DNA of 64,000 nt from contig QNGE01003817.1 of the NCBI GenBank assembly GCA_008508345.1, positions 1-64,000 on the forward strand, written 5' to 3'. The notes below the pieces were generated by a model. That model saw only the letters and a program-made list of their open reading frames with translations. It made no database searches and was not told the DNA's origin. A program made the translations under genes and the position numbers. This stretch comes from Paragonimus westermani. Taxonomy: Eukaryota; Platyhelminthes; Trematoda; Plagiorchiida; Troglotrematidae. Below, in pieces: positions 32,746 through 44,335 of the stretch. How positions within the stretch are numbered: the first letter of the stretch is position 1; every line of letters starts with the position of its first letter.

Positions 32746-33068
32746 ATGGTTTACGACGCTCGCTCGAGCGACCTTACGAAGGTCCGTTCAGAGTACTTCA
32801 ACGGAAGGATCGTTTCTATGGGCTCGAACGTCGAGGTATTTGGAACACGGTTAACATCGATCGTCTGAAACCCGCCTACTTCGAAAGAACAGAGGAGGCA
32901 TTCGATGCTCCTCCGCAGCCTTCATCCACGCCGGCAGCTACCTCGGAACAGCGTCGCCCAAGCGCATCGTCCTCAGCGGACATCACGACTTTGCCGATGA
33001 CGCCAGCACCCGCCGTAACGCGTTCAGGTCGTAGGGTGTACTGGCCGAAAAGTCTCATAGACGATTAG
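32700..33068 (+). pseudogene. Gypsy integrase C-terminal domain
   Basis: A shifted frame carries FVRVDGLRRSLERPYEGPFRVL, then WNTVNIDRLKPAYFE, a Ser/Pro-rich tail and the polyprotein end RSGRRVYWPKSLIDD, stopping at 33066-33068. This SH3-like region normally helps DNA and target binding. A frameshift near 32,700-32,730 separates it from the core. Confidence 0.9.
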
Positions 33069-33618
33069 CGTTTGTCAAATCTCGTTTTTTCGGTCATAAC
33101 ACAAGAAAACCGCAAAATATTTTTTTCTCGAAAATACAAAAAATATCGTTTACAAAACGAAAACAGTTGCGTTCGCCCAGGTTTCTCTCTCTACCGAATA
33201 TCCCTATTCGTTGCACAATTTGGTTGAGTACGTCATTTATTTCTGTACTGATACTCAGCCAGTTTCCTTCTATTTTCTGTCGCATGTCTCATCCGACGCC
33301 GGCATGACGTGTTTGGCATCTTCGATCGCGATCATCCTCGATCTCGTATTGGATGTCGTGCTTGAACGTTCCGTGGATGAATCGCCTCGAACATTGTTTT
33401 AACGGTTGTTTCGGCACCTTTAAGGGAGGATACTCAAGTGGGAGCTCGCTAGAAACTGTGGGCATTAGTGCTCCTCCACCTGCGGCGTCTGGGGATTTTC
33501 GTACCAACCGCAGGCTGATTGGATATCGGCTGGTACGCCTTGAATCAGATCAGGCCAAGGGTGGCTGGCCCCAGCTATCCTCATCTGGATCGAAGGGTTG
33601 TTGTCACAGTACCCTTCT
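33069..33618 (+). other. 3' untranslated region of the Gypsy element
   Basis: About 550 bp between the pol stop and the polypurine tract. It is inside the element, and I see no coding motif. Confidence 0.7.
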
Positions 33619-33628
33619 AGGGGGGAGC
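33619..33628 (+). promoter_or_regulatory. Polypurine tract
   Basis: aggggggagc directly precedes the 3' LTR start. This is the usual site from which plus-strand cDNA synthesis is primed in LTR elements. Confidence 0.8.
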
Positions 33629-34010
33629 TGTGTAGCGGCCTGGAAATTCCACTGACCTGCCTGCGGTATGGTGCGTAAAATAGTTCTAAAACACATAGCT
33701 GCGTATTGTACCTAGGCTATTAAGAAAGCTCGCATGATGCATGCGGTCCGATTGTTTGCTGCATGCCATGTGACGGTGGCGCGAACCCAAAGGATACACG
33801 TGCGACATTCTTCCCGTTTATTTGCTCGTCGACGGCCGGTCTATAGCTTCTCTTGCTAATTCGCGTGTCGGTGCCTTTTATAGCGCTATCAGAGACCACC
33901 TGTACATTTCGTCGAATAAAGATTTGGTCTCTCCCCAAGGGCCTTTTGCTTTTCGCGTCTGATAATTGCGTATATGGGGAAAACGCGACTTAGTGCGACG
34001 AGCAATAAAT
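33629..34010 (+). repeat. 3' LTR of the 28.7-34.0 kb Gypsy
   Basis: Direct copy of 28682-29068. Starts TGTGTAGCGGCC right after the polypurine tract and ends near gacgagca(ataaat). It contains the same AATAAA context as the 5' copy. Confidence 0.95.
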
Positions 34011-36093
34011 GCGGCCACCGTAGAACGACTCTAAAAAATTTAATGATTCACGCAATCATTGTTGGACGGACTGCCCGACAACATCATTCCAGCTTCAGTG
34101 AGCCTTTCCAAACTGCTCGATTTGTACTGAGCAATCCTGATTCGACTGGCTGAAATAAACTTCGATAGAACGTTATACTGAATACACCACAGTCATTCCA
34201 CTACAATCAGGTCCGACTGACCGCCTAGAAAAATCGTTGTAAATCGTAGTGACAAATCCAATTTCTCTGGCAGGAGTACTGAGCAATTTGAAGTGCGCAC
34301 GCCGCTTGTCCAGTGACACTGACGCATCTTACCTGGGTGGCAATGGAGTAGTTATTGCCCTGAAAGGCAGCAAAGTAAGTAAATGCGACACGATTTGAAA
34401 ACAAGCTGCATATTTCAAGGAATGTTCGGAGATAGGACAAGTTCTTGCCTAGTCTGGGACTGGCTATAGGAATCAGGAATGACACGATTTGTCTTCTCTC
34501 GGATTTCGCCACATTTTTACTGTAGACGAGTTGAATGGGCAAAATCACGATTAAAAAACAACCACAAAAGCCGATATACTAAAGCTAAAAAGTGCACACT
34601 TTTAAGGATCCTGGCGATAATTTATGGCTTACTGTATGAACGTTTCGCACGTATGCTCGCCACTCCGTTTCTTATGGGACGTGTCGATCCAAATTCGACA
34701 GCACACAGCGGCCTATAGTTTTTTCGGAACATCACTTTGTCCCGCCGTCTGCTGAGTTGAACTCGATTCTTACTGTAGCAGAAGCGTTTGTTAAGAACGG
34801 TGGTGTGCTTTTCCTGAAAAGTAAATCGGCTTTCGGAGCATTACATTGTGGTAGGCTGTGTGTATATTTACCTGTCCGATTATCACTGCTGGTCCCACAA
34901 TAGATTGTAATCAAAGATATAATTGTTTACTGGTAATTAATGCCCTCACTTTTTCAAGTTGACCATCACTCACATTTGATCGCAGTGTTCGCNCAGTTCT
35001 GCGACACAGTGCTAGGACAGCAGTTAGCCAGATTTGTTGTAGTATTTTCTCTAGCACTGCCATAGATTTCACAATGTACCCCAAGCTGAACAATTACCGT
35101 CTGTTTAGTGTTGGAATTGACTTCTTCAACAAATATATTGCATATCATCGTATTGTGGTCAGTTTGTAGAGATAGTGATAGAACGTTAATGTTAATCGTT
35201 TTGTAATTTTCTGTAATAGCTGTAATATTTATTCCTCTAGGGCAACTTCTTGTTACCCCCTAAACAGTGTTATAAAAATGAGAGAACCGAATGACATACC
35301 CATACGTTCCGTCTAAAAGCTGTTCATTGTTAGCCTTTTCACGCACTTTCAGCAATATTTAGTCCGGAAGTCAAGGTTGGAGAAGCAACAAATCGTTTAT
35401 TTCAAGATACGGAAGAGGTATTTAATTCACTCTACTGTGGCATTAACGAGGATAACCAGTGTTTAAACAGAACAGCCACAATCACAAACAAGAGTAACCC
35501 AGCAAACAGCCGATTGAGGTGTTCAGAAAAACAGATATTTAACTGTGTGGAATGCATTTAACGGCTGAACGACAGGACGCGGAGTTTGGATCGACGTTTC
35601 TAGTAACAAGCGGGCAGATGAAAATACGTACAAAACATGCGTGCTGAAAGATAGGTTACCACCGGGATCTTCAGAAAAGTCATAATCGTCTGGTCCGTCA
35701 CGATCTGCCCTACCTACCAGGCTATCCATATTCACAAACAGATCATAATCTGGCAGGTACAACGTATTACTATCACACGTACAAACCCATTTAGTCGACT
35801 TACTCCCGAACTATTTTTTGGTTATCCCAGTGATACTTGTGCTCAAGTCAGAAGTACAGTAAGTTATCGAATGGGCACCTTCCCAAATGGCGTGCTGGCT
35901 CAGTTGCAATGGTTTGTTGCCGTCCGGTTTGCACAACGCATACTTGTGCGCGCTAGTGAGGCAAAGTTTGTGTGTGTACCGGTATTCCGGTATCACACAG
36001 GGTCAAGTGGTTGACTTATCTTGTAAGCGGAACAATCCATTGTTTCAAAGATAGCACTTGTCATCGGTGACCACTTCACATATTGACTGTTGG
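34011..36093. other. Unassigned, no gene recognised
   Basis: About 2.1 kb of AT-rich sequence with short frames (up to about 107 codons on the minus strand at 34225-34548) and one ambiguous base at 34993. No motif recognised. Confidence 0.45.
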
Positions 36094-37400
36094 TTAGTAT
36101 TTTTCGGAGGACTGAGGTGTGAAGTCGAATCTACAACTCACAAACAAAGCACGATGTGACAGGCAATGTGTTGGAATCCGTAAACTGTGACCGTGTGCAA
36201 TGGGACTATCCCTACAGTAGCATCTTACACTCGGCATTTCACAGAAAGAATGAAATAGCGCTGACACCACAGGTGGTGTAAGTTGGCAAACGCTATCCGT
36301 GAACTTATCAAACATTCTACCAAAGCTGATGCAGCTCCCAAAGTACATGAACTACTCTATGGCTCACCACCAAGAGTGAGAGCAGGCGCACAGCCCTACT
36401 AATCTTGAAGAAGTATCTTGAGCTTACCAAGTGCTAATGACAAACCAAGCTGATGAACTGAAATCTCTAACCTGTTTACCATGCAGTGGGTTCCTTCTAA
36501 ACAGTCACAGACGAGAGCAACGTATTCCGTAGATTCTCTCTCGGATTCGATAAACTGACAGCAGTTTCACACCATCCTACTCGCAGTCTATTGGGGTGCA
36601 CTCTATGATCCCGTCTGCAACACAGATTAATTTGGAAACGTGGGCCAGATAACCATGACCCATCTCACTGGAGATGCTAAAGGTTGAGGATACGTCGCCA
36701 TAACCCTTAATGCGGACTGATTGCTACCCGTAGTTCGACATACTTTTCGGGCACACCTTTCCTCAAGACAGTTCCAGAGCGCACCTCTGCCAGCTGAATG
36801 AAGTGCTCCTTTGATGTCCAACAAGACAACAGTTGTCAGGCTTCCCCATGAATGGCGAAGCCAAAACATCTGGGGCGAGCCTGAACATGAGGTCAAACCA
36901 GCTTCGGCTAGGACGAAACCCAGCCTGCTTCTCACGAAACTGCTGTTTGCGCGTTTCTTTCATCCTACGAAGTACAACGGTTGCAAGTAACTCCGGCACA
37001 ACAAGGGTCGCACTAGTCCCTCCGTGAACTTCATAAAAAGTGCGTGAACCCTTCTTGCAAATGGAGAGGATGTTAACCAAACCCCAGCCATTTGGAACGA
37101 CTTCAACGACGCGGAATTTTTTTATAGGAAAACGGCCACCCCTGTAACTAAGGCTGGACCGCCATCTACAAAAAGGGGGCAGTCGGTGGAATTCGTCTGG
37201 GTTGGATGTCTTACTTCGTTTGAGGAACTTGATCTTAAGTGAGGATTCGGTTTCCAAGGCCGAAAAAACATCGAAAGACAAATGAACACACAGACCGGAC
37301 CGAAACAGCTCACCTAAAGGCGCTGTTCTCGCTCCGGGTGAACCCTAGTAGGGGAATACAGTGTTTTTTCAAACTTAGTTCGGAAGTGGATCATAGCAAA
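36094..37400 (-). pseudogene. RTE-like LINE reverse transcriptase relic
   Basis: Reading leftwards from about 37.4 kb: SSLKIKFLKRSKTSNPDEF (linker and start of fingers, about 37,240), VVPNGWGLVNILSICKKGSRT (about 37,090), TSATLVVPELLATVVLRRM and REKQAGFRPSRSWFDLMF (finger motif 'QAGFRPGRGCIDHIF', about 36,900), LLDIKGALHSAGRGALWNCL (palm A 'FLDIKGAFDSVDR', Asp kept in LDIKG) and then a decayed stretch ending in YFGSCISFGR near 36,340 ('YLGSCISPGG' of RTE-like thumbs). Frames change at about 37,130, 36,800 and 36,620. The YADD region is not readable. The same family occurs at 54.2 and 61.5 kb. Confidence 0.85.
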
Positions 37401-40400
37401 CAAGGCTTGCAAGTAATTCAACTGATCACCTGAAAAAAGTTGCGAGACAACGTCCACGCTTACGATTCTACTGGAACCATTCGTTATCACTTAGTGAAGC
37501 AGGTAAGGCAAACAAGGGGTTAAGTGTTTCTATTGGATTACCTAAATGGTATAAAACGGGAGAATTCCAGTTTACCATCATAAGTAAACCAACAGACCGT
37601 AAAGTTACGTGAATCAATCCCATTCCAGTATTGTACAGTGTAATGACTAGAAATATTGGTTCTTTGCTTCTATTATTACAACCTTCATTGGTTTTAAAGA
37701 CATCTATCGAGACGACACTAAAAGGAGCACAGACATAAGCTAAAATGATCCATTCATTGGTCTTATCAAATATGGCTCAGGCACGCATATGTGAACCATA
37801 CCACAGGTAGCAAACAAATGATTGATTGTGAGTGAGAATTCATGCAATTCTGTGAATGATGATAAGACTGAATTCAATCTGTAAATCTATTTGCAAACGA
37901 GCATTTGAAAGAAAGCGTTCACAGACTTTTCATCTAGCTATCAAAGCATTCGATTATTTTGCGTCTTCCCATCCGACACACAATATGGTCGAGGTCAGAA
38001 GCAACAGTGGATCACTGCAAAGTCTGTTGCTATGCCACAAATTCCGAATGCACCGATGAAATTAATAATATGTAAGTTTGACATGTATTTCAGACAGAAG
38101 GACGAAGCCATTATCAAATGGAATACATCCTCAAGACAGAGAACAACAACAACAAAAACAACCTTTCCTGTGTATCTATTTACAGCGTCGTGTGGATGGT
38201 ATGTAAAATCAACGTCCTCATTAGGGGAAAACAGTTTGGTTTTAACCATTTCACGCCACCGACAACGGAGAAAAAGACGATCAATCTTCGACAAACAGAG
38301 CGGATTATACACAGTAGAAGCATATTGGAGGCCAACTTAAACTTTTCAATCGGCACATATACAATAGATATCCTGACTGTTTCATTAACAGACACAAGAA
38401 TAGGGGGACATGGGCAAAAGCATATGGAGGGTATATTCATTTCTATGTTCAAATCACAGATGACCATCATCTGAACAGTTTCACAATGTTTGGCAACGTG
38501 TTCATAACCTTGCAATAATAGACAAAAGCTCGATCAAATATCTTATAACCGTAGTGACAAATTGAACTAACACTACAAACCATGTGTACATCAATTCAAT
38601 CGTTAGTTTAGCGTATCACTCTTTCTACGTGTACAGCGCCTGACTCCAACCTAACAGCAGTGTAACCTTAGTTAATTGCTCGGACAACGATCACGCTGTT
38701 GTTACATCCATAGCTGTATAGCTCCTAACCAAGCTCTAAGTGTGTGTTGTTTAAAGTGAAAGCCATCGAAATCTACTTGTACAGTGCCAAACCGTAAGGC
38801 TGACAGTTTTCAGCAGTCTCTGATAAACAGTAATATGTGGATATTAAAATGGCTGACAGTGTATCTGTAACAATACACATTTGGTTTGACGAACAGTATG
38901 TATGAGGTGGCATAAACATTTCGTCACTGAATGTCCTTTATAGAATGTCCGTGTTCCATGTGAGTTGACGAGTAATTTTTGCAAATTTCTACTGAAATGC
39001 TTTGTTCCTTGTTTCAGCAAAGTGGCCGCAATCTTCAAAATTGCTTTTCAAATGGGAGAATGTTGCAAAAATAACTAACCATTTAACGCTAGATGGACAG
39101 GGAGGGGGCAAAACAGCTCACTTAGACTTCGCTGTTAGCGGGTTGTTAAACAAAGCGTCACCTTAAAGTGGGTCATCTGTGCTTCTCTAGTAGCATCAGG
39201 CAGACCCTCTGTAGCAAGTACATCAATGCTTACCAATAAATCCTTTATGAAACATCAGTGCTAAACTCAAAAGTAACATATTCATGAGTCCCAAGCTGTA
39301 AATACAAGGTTTTAACCCAAAAATAGTTGCCTGTTGAAACTATTATACTAGTTCAACTCGCGATTTGTGGGAGGAAGTAACTGATAATGAATGCTCCTCG
39401 ATGGCATTCTTGTATGCTGTTACGAGAAAAAGACTTCGTGGAATGTTGTACGTGTGAATGGCGATACCAATATCCAGCATTTTCCAGACTAGAAATGGTG
39501 GGTATTTAAATCTCATCATCAGTATGGAAGTAGGTTCATATATACCTCCACTACATTCATTCATGTACATTTTTCAAAACATCTGGCTATTAGTTTATCT
39601 TATAACGATAATTCTGGTTATTCGTTCCTACACCGGTAGGTCGTTTGGAATTAAAATCAAAACAGTTTTTAATAATAAAAAAACAAATATAAGCGAAGTG
39701 CGTGATCAATTACATTAAACGAACTAACGCTGGAAGCACTGTGATCTGTCAATTTTCATTACGTTCCGACGATGTTGAGCCCTGTAATGGTGCTCTTCGT
39801 GTGTGAACTAAAGAGTAATAGTCAAAGTTTGGCAAGTGAACCAGGCACACACTTCTGCCTCTTATTTTAAACAGAAAGTTCATTTGCGATCTAGTGTTGA
39901 AGCAGATTGATCAGCTGCACAACTCGGATATTAGACGGAAGATGAAATCCCAGGAATCAACCTGGCTTCAGGTTGTCCTGTCAGTGACATCCGTACGGTC
40001 ACGGTTGCAGCTATCAGCAGATTTCTGCAGACAGCCGTAGACCATCCACTCAATGTAATGGGAAATGTGCACATTATTAGCAGTCTGTCGACAATGCCAA
40101 CCTAGCGATCTTTTAAATTATAAAACACGTCAGCCAGTGTGTCTTAAAGAGATTAATATAACTTGTGACTTTTTAACATTGTAGGTAAAGAAACATCCAT
40201 AACTAACATTTTATCACAAATCAGTGACGTGAGTGTGCGCAGCTCCAAACCATCGGTCACTGAAAATGATGACTTGTCAGTTGAGTAGTTGACTCATGCA
40301 CACTCGAAATTGTGTATTGCTTGACGTGGACCAATGCCTAATCTACGTTAGTTTCCCAAATTGTCTTGCGTTCGTTGAAAACACAGGTGCACCGACCTGG

Positions 40401-42049
40401 TTAAGAACTATCGTTCGAATGCTGACCACTGGCAGTCCGCACAAACCTCTCGCCAAGAGGTACTGTGGGGCTGAACTAGTGGAAATCGAACGTTTAATAT
40501 TTCCAGCCCAGGAAACAAGCATTACGAATGATAAATGTAGGCTCACATTCCTCAATGTCACCTCACCTCCAGCTCGAGGCTATTCTGAGTGAGTCACGTC
40601 ATCATCGCCTGCATTAGTGTTATTTGCATAGGAACGAAATGACGCGGTTTGTTTAGAAACTAGCAGCATTCAGATTCTCCTTGCAGGCTTGTTGTCTCCA
40701 CCGAAATTGATTTTGAATGTCCATTTGATGAATGAGCTAGGGCAGAGGTGCGAGGGATAAATTGATCATGGTGCAAGTAGACTAGTTAGAACTCGAACTG
40801 AGCGACTACATACAGGCACCTAGAAACTTTGAAAGTGGAAGACGAAAAAACGCCCGTGGCATCGGATACCCAACATCAGGGTTGGAAATAGACAACTTCG
40901 AAAGTTGTGCAAAATTTGTCTGGTTCCCGTGCTAAACAAATCAGGGAATGAAAACTGGAGACCCGTAGTAGCCTTAGGAAAACCACGAACTCCTGCCCGA
41001 CTGAGAAGGATAAATCGAGAGGCAGTTACTGTTCTTTTTGACAAACGGGAAATTGATGTTTGTGGGTAATGTTGACACAATGCTTAAGTGTGACAACTCG
41101 AACATGTCCGGTGCAGTGATCAACACGTTCACTCAACAAGCACACGGTCAGAAAATACGTCTCTAGTTGGAGCGAAGACACGCATCAATGACTAATGTTA
41201 TTAAGCGCGAAAACGGAACCTACCACTGCTCGTCGAATACAGCCGGTTCGAACGAGGAGCGCTACCAGCTTGAACGGTACTTGGCTTACACGGAAGAAAG
41301 GGACCAAACTAACAGTCTGACAGAGTGGCAGTTTACTTTTTCATGTATTTCGGTTTACCAAGCGCGAAGGACAAAACAGGCACAAATGTGCAAGATGGAT
41401 CGCTTATACCGCATACAAAAGAATGCGTCATAAGTATAACATGACAAGTAAGTGGTTTTAAAGTTGCTGAATTCTTTGTTCAGGTAGTCTCTCAAGTCAT
41501 AATCTTTGTCAACCACAAGATCGTCATGATACGTGTAAGTTGATAGTAGACCAGTAGCACTCGGACCAGTGGGGTTCGCTTTGCCCGGTCGTCACAAATG
41601 TCAGTCGACATCTCCAATGGTATATTTTATACAGCAGCATGAACTTGTACGTTTCGCACTGCCTGAACCAACACGTTAGAGGACTCGTGTGGGCTTCAAA
41701 GTAGTAGCAATGTAGTGTCGTGTTTGAACTGATCAATGCAATCCGACTGATGCGCACCAATGAGTAAACACCCAGAGGTGACTCGTTTAGGTTACCATGT
41801 TTGGTGATACGCGAAATGACCCATAGAGCACCAGGTGCCACGAGGTGAAACAGTGCAAATTTACGTCATACCTAGGCAGAAGGCGAACGGACTCAACACT
41901 AAAAACCGTGAAGGCTGAAAAATACACCACTACGGACTGACATGGACACCTGCAATGTAAGGAGTGATCGACGCCAATGTCGGTTGTCTGTCATTTGATA
42001 GTTGGGAACAGTGGTGGTGTTGTTTGTAGCTCGGGTTGATGGTTTTGGT
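37401..42049. other. Unassigned, no gene recognised
   Basis: About 4.6 kb, A-rich on the plus strand, with small frames (maximum about 118 codons at 38118-38474). I compared these with the retroelement motifs seen elsewhere in the window and found none. It may be host intergenic or intronic DNA. Confidence 0.45.
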
Positions 42050-42360
42050 ATTGATATGTTCGCCGAGCTTCGCATTTAGGTTGCAAACGTTTCATTACCA
42101 GGCGAGGTGACATCATCAGTGAGTGAGTGTTTCAGCGTATATTTTGAATGTGAAGATTGATCGATGCCTGCTCTTATATAGGAGAGTGAGTTGACCTACT
42201 AGCCTGGATTCTGGTTGGTCGCTTTCCGTCGTGTTTGACCTCTGGTCCGACCCACCATTGATTGATTTTTGTCTTATCAGTTCAAGTTGCTCTGTTTGGG
42301 TTTACCGGAATTTGGGCTCGATGGCGTTTACGTCTCCTGAAATCCTTGATTCGCATTGGT
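42050..42360 (-). other. Penelope-like element 3' tail with hammerhead-like motif
   Basis: On the minus strand, downstream of the endonuclease, is the untranslated tail. It contains CTGATGA followed 19 bases later by GAAACG (42117 down to about 42086), with GTCACC and GGTAAT in between able to form an imperfect stem. This resembles the core of a hammerhead ribozyme, reported from Penelope-like elements. I could not build convincing stems I and III. Confidence 0.45.
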
Positions 42361-43187
42361 TCATAGATTCTGTCTAGTTCGATGTTTGTTTATTGAACCG
42401 GTTGATGAGTACCAAGCTTCGAGAAATTCCTTTGCATGTTTGGTATTTTCCTGAGTAAGGATTTCTGCGGTGTTCAAGTTGAAGGCGTGTGCAGTTCCAT
42501 CCTCGTGGACGGAGACCAGGGAAAAATCGCCTGTTGATGGCAAGTTCGTGTTCATGTATTCGTGTTGATAATTTCCGTCCGGTTTGGCCGACCTAGTGTT
42601 GTCCAGTTATTGCATTGGATTTTGTAAATGACATTTCTTCTGTCGGTGGGTTTGGATTGTTCTTTTAATTTTGATAGTATCTTTCGTAATGTTGCTGTTG
42701 GCTTGTGTGCTAGCGTGATACCATGTGTTCTCAGTAATCTCGCGGTCATTTCTGATACGGTTTTGATGTATGGTAGTGCAATTCGTTTTGTTGGTGGGTC
42801 ATTAGAGTTGAGATTTCTGTTTTTTGCAGTAGGCTCCGTCTGATGAAGTTTCGCGGGTATCCGTTGCGAAGAAATACTCGGGATAGGTAGTTTTCTTCCT
42901 TTCTCCGGAGCTCTGCGGTACTGCAGTGTTCCAGCTCGTTTGAACAGGGTTCGAATGCGGCTTCTCTTGTGGCAGACTGGGTGGTTGCTGCGAAAACTAA
43001 GGAGTTGGTCCATGTGTGTTTCTTTCCGATAAACTGAGATCTCCATGGTTCCATCAGGTTTGCGGTTGATTAATACATCTAAGAACGGTAGTTGGTTGTC
43101 GGTTTCAGTCTCCATCGTAAATTTAATACCGTTGAAAACGTTGTTCAGCAGTCTGTGTGTGTCCTCAATCAATGAGCGTTTGGACAT
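42361..43187 (-). pseudogene. Penelope-like RT C-terminus and GIY-YIG endonuclease
   Basis: The 43187-42552 frame (211 codons) starts in the RT thumb: NGIKFTMETETDNQLPFLDV and ISVYRKETHMDQLLSFRSNHP, both characteristic of Penelope-like elements. It passes through a Lys/Arg-rich linker with LLRTHGITLAHKP and enters a GIY-YIG endonuclease at NVIYKIQCNNWTTLGRPNRTE, which resembles 'YKIxC..C...YVGQT' but with the Tyr/Gly part corrupted. After a frame change, 42555-42361 gives the endonuclease end: DFSLVSVHEDGTAHAFN and EFLEAWYSSTGSINKH. The RT core (right of 43187) is absent, so the element is 5' truncated. The nuclease would nick DNA for insertion. Confidence 0.9.
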
Positions 43188-43769
43188 TGTAGTCCAAATT
43201 GGTTCTTATACAGGAGAGCGGTTTGGATAAATTCCAAACCCTTGCACGACTACACGCTCGAATACAACCAGCGAATGAAGCGAACGGATACTGTAAGATC
43301 ATGTGAACCATGACGAACATACTGACAAACTCAATCAATTTTGAATCCTCTGGTGCTGTGGTGCACAACACATGAAGCATTACTGCTGGCTTTAATTTTC
43401 AATAAAGAATGCTCTGGGCAGTTTGATCGAGAGTCTACTTGAAATTTTTTTGCACTTTTGGAGGCGCAAAATTAGGTATGGAGAAGATGAATTCAAATAA
43501 CGATCCGCACAGACCAACAATCCGGTCGGTACACCGGAACTAAGTCCCGCCTCTATCCTAACAATTCTAGAAAACACCTTGGGTTCAACCCCCGACCTAT
43601 TCAGTCGTTGCGAAGACAAACTAAATATCATCGAGATTTCATCTGAGAATTAGCATTTCAAGGAGCTCTATTCGGGTTACGCTTTTGCCATCGTCGGGGA
43701 CAGTCGGTAAACCTGAGCAATTTTCACAAGCGAACACGTGTGCATGGTTATACATCCGCACTTAATATG
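43188..43769. other. No gene recognised
   Basis: Short frames only. The RT core expected upstream of the Penelope-like relic (higher coordinates, minus strand) is not found here. Confidence 0.45.
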
Positions 43770-43774
43770 GGTTC

Positions 43775-43860
43775 ACGGGCACAGTGGTCAGCGCAGGTTA
43801 TCTCATAAAAGCGTGACCGTAGTTTGAATCCAGCCAGAGGCAAAAAGACACCACTGGCAT
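43775..43860 (+). repeat. tRNA-type SINE head (plus)
   Basis: A box A-like gcacagtggtcagcg (43780-43794) and a box B-like agtttgaatcc (43821-43831) lie about 40 bp apart, the spacing of an internal RNA polymerase III promoter. No cloverleaf with intact acceptor stem is evident, so I read it as a SINE head rather than a tRNA gene. Confidence 0.45.
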
Positions 43861-43924
43861 ATTCCAGCGGGAGTAAAATTCGAGACTAGCACTTATAGTG
43901 AGTAGTGTGGCGGACTTATGATTT

Positions 43925-44115
43925 TAGATGAGCCCCGACTTTGAAAAGTCAGGGCTTCGCCTGGATTCGAACCAGCGACAAACACAACTTGCCTCAACGG
44001 GACAACCGTTCTACAGGCTAAGCTACGGAGCTACACCCGGAATTTCGCATTTGGACTCTAGTACCCACCCGCCCTACTGTTTCATATGGAATCCACCAAA
44101 TGATCCAGGGGATCG
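43925..44115 (-). repeat. tRNA-type SINE, copy A (minus)
   Basis: On the minus strand a clear box B, GGTTCGAATCC, lies at 43963-43973 with a box A-like TAGCTTAGCCTG about 50 bp upstream. It aligns over about 110 bp with copy B at 44210-44330 in the opposite orientation (tgaRaMtcaRctttgaaaagtc-type start). The two copies are diverged. Confidence 0.65.
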
Positions 44116-44134
44116 AGTGCCTCAGTAGGATTCC

Positions 44135-44335
44135 TCAAGTAGCTCACACTGGAATCCACCAACGCCATTGTTTAGCATAGAAACTGTGTGGTATTGTATT
44201 GTACCACTCAAAGCTCCTGGTGTGGCTTTGTGATTCAACTGGTGAAACGCTTGCCGCATTGAAGAATCCTGTTTCTGACACTGTTTCGAATCCAACCGGA
44301 GCCTTGACTTTTCGCAGTTGAGTCTCATCTAGAGC
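44135..44335 (+). repeat. tRNA-type SINE, copy B (plus)
   Basis: Box A-like tgattcaactggtg (44231-44244) and box B gtttcgaatcc (44283-44293), ending in the same agtcaaggct...gagtctca tail as copy A. The two copies face away from each other and share a ggaatccacca/tggtggattcc motif at the inner ends, so they form a large imperfect inverted repeat. Confidence 0.65.

Larger units (their letters stand above)
28682..34010 (+). mobile_element. Nearly complete Gypsy LTR retrotransposon
   Basis: A 5.3-kb element with two LTRs of about 385 bp, a primer-binding-like site after the left LTR, a polypurine tract before the right LTR, and Gag-protease-RT-RNase H-integrase in order between them. The coding region is interrupted by a TGA (30332), a frameshift (about 31340), TAG at 31468, TAG at 31789, TGA at 32203, a small deletion in integrase (about 32,520-32,580) and a frameshift near 32,720. 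No clean target duplication was found. It is the youngest-looking complete unit in the window. Confidence 0.95.

Noticed and set aside
28675..34005. CAATA as target duplication of the 28.7-kb Gypsy
   Set aside because: CAATA occurs before the 5' LTR and at the end of the 3' LTR, but using it would make the LTR end in ...GAG rather than CA.
37401..42049. Host coding exons in the long unassigned stretches
   Set aside because: Open frames are short and without recognisable domains. Splice-site guesses without transcript data would be speculation.
43963..44293. Functional tRNA genes at the box B sites
   Set aside because: Acceptor and anticodon stems do not fold. The two copies are repeats of each other with tails, which fits SINEs.
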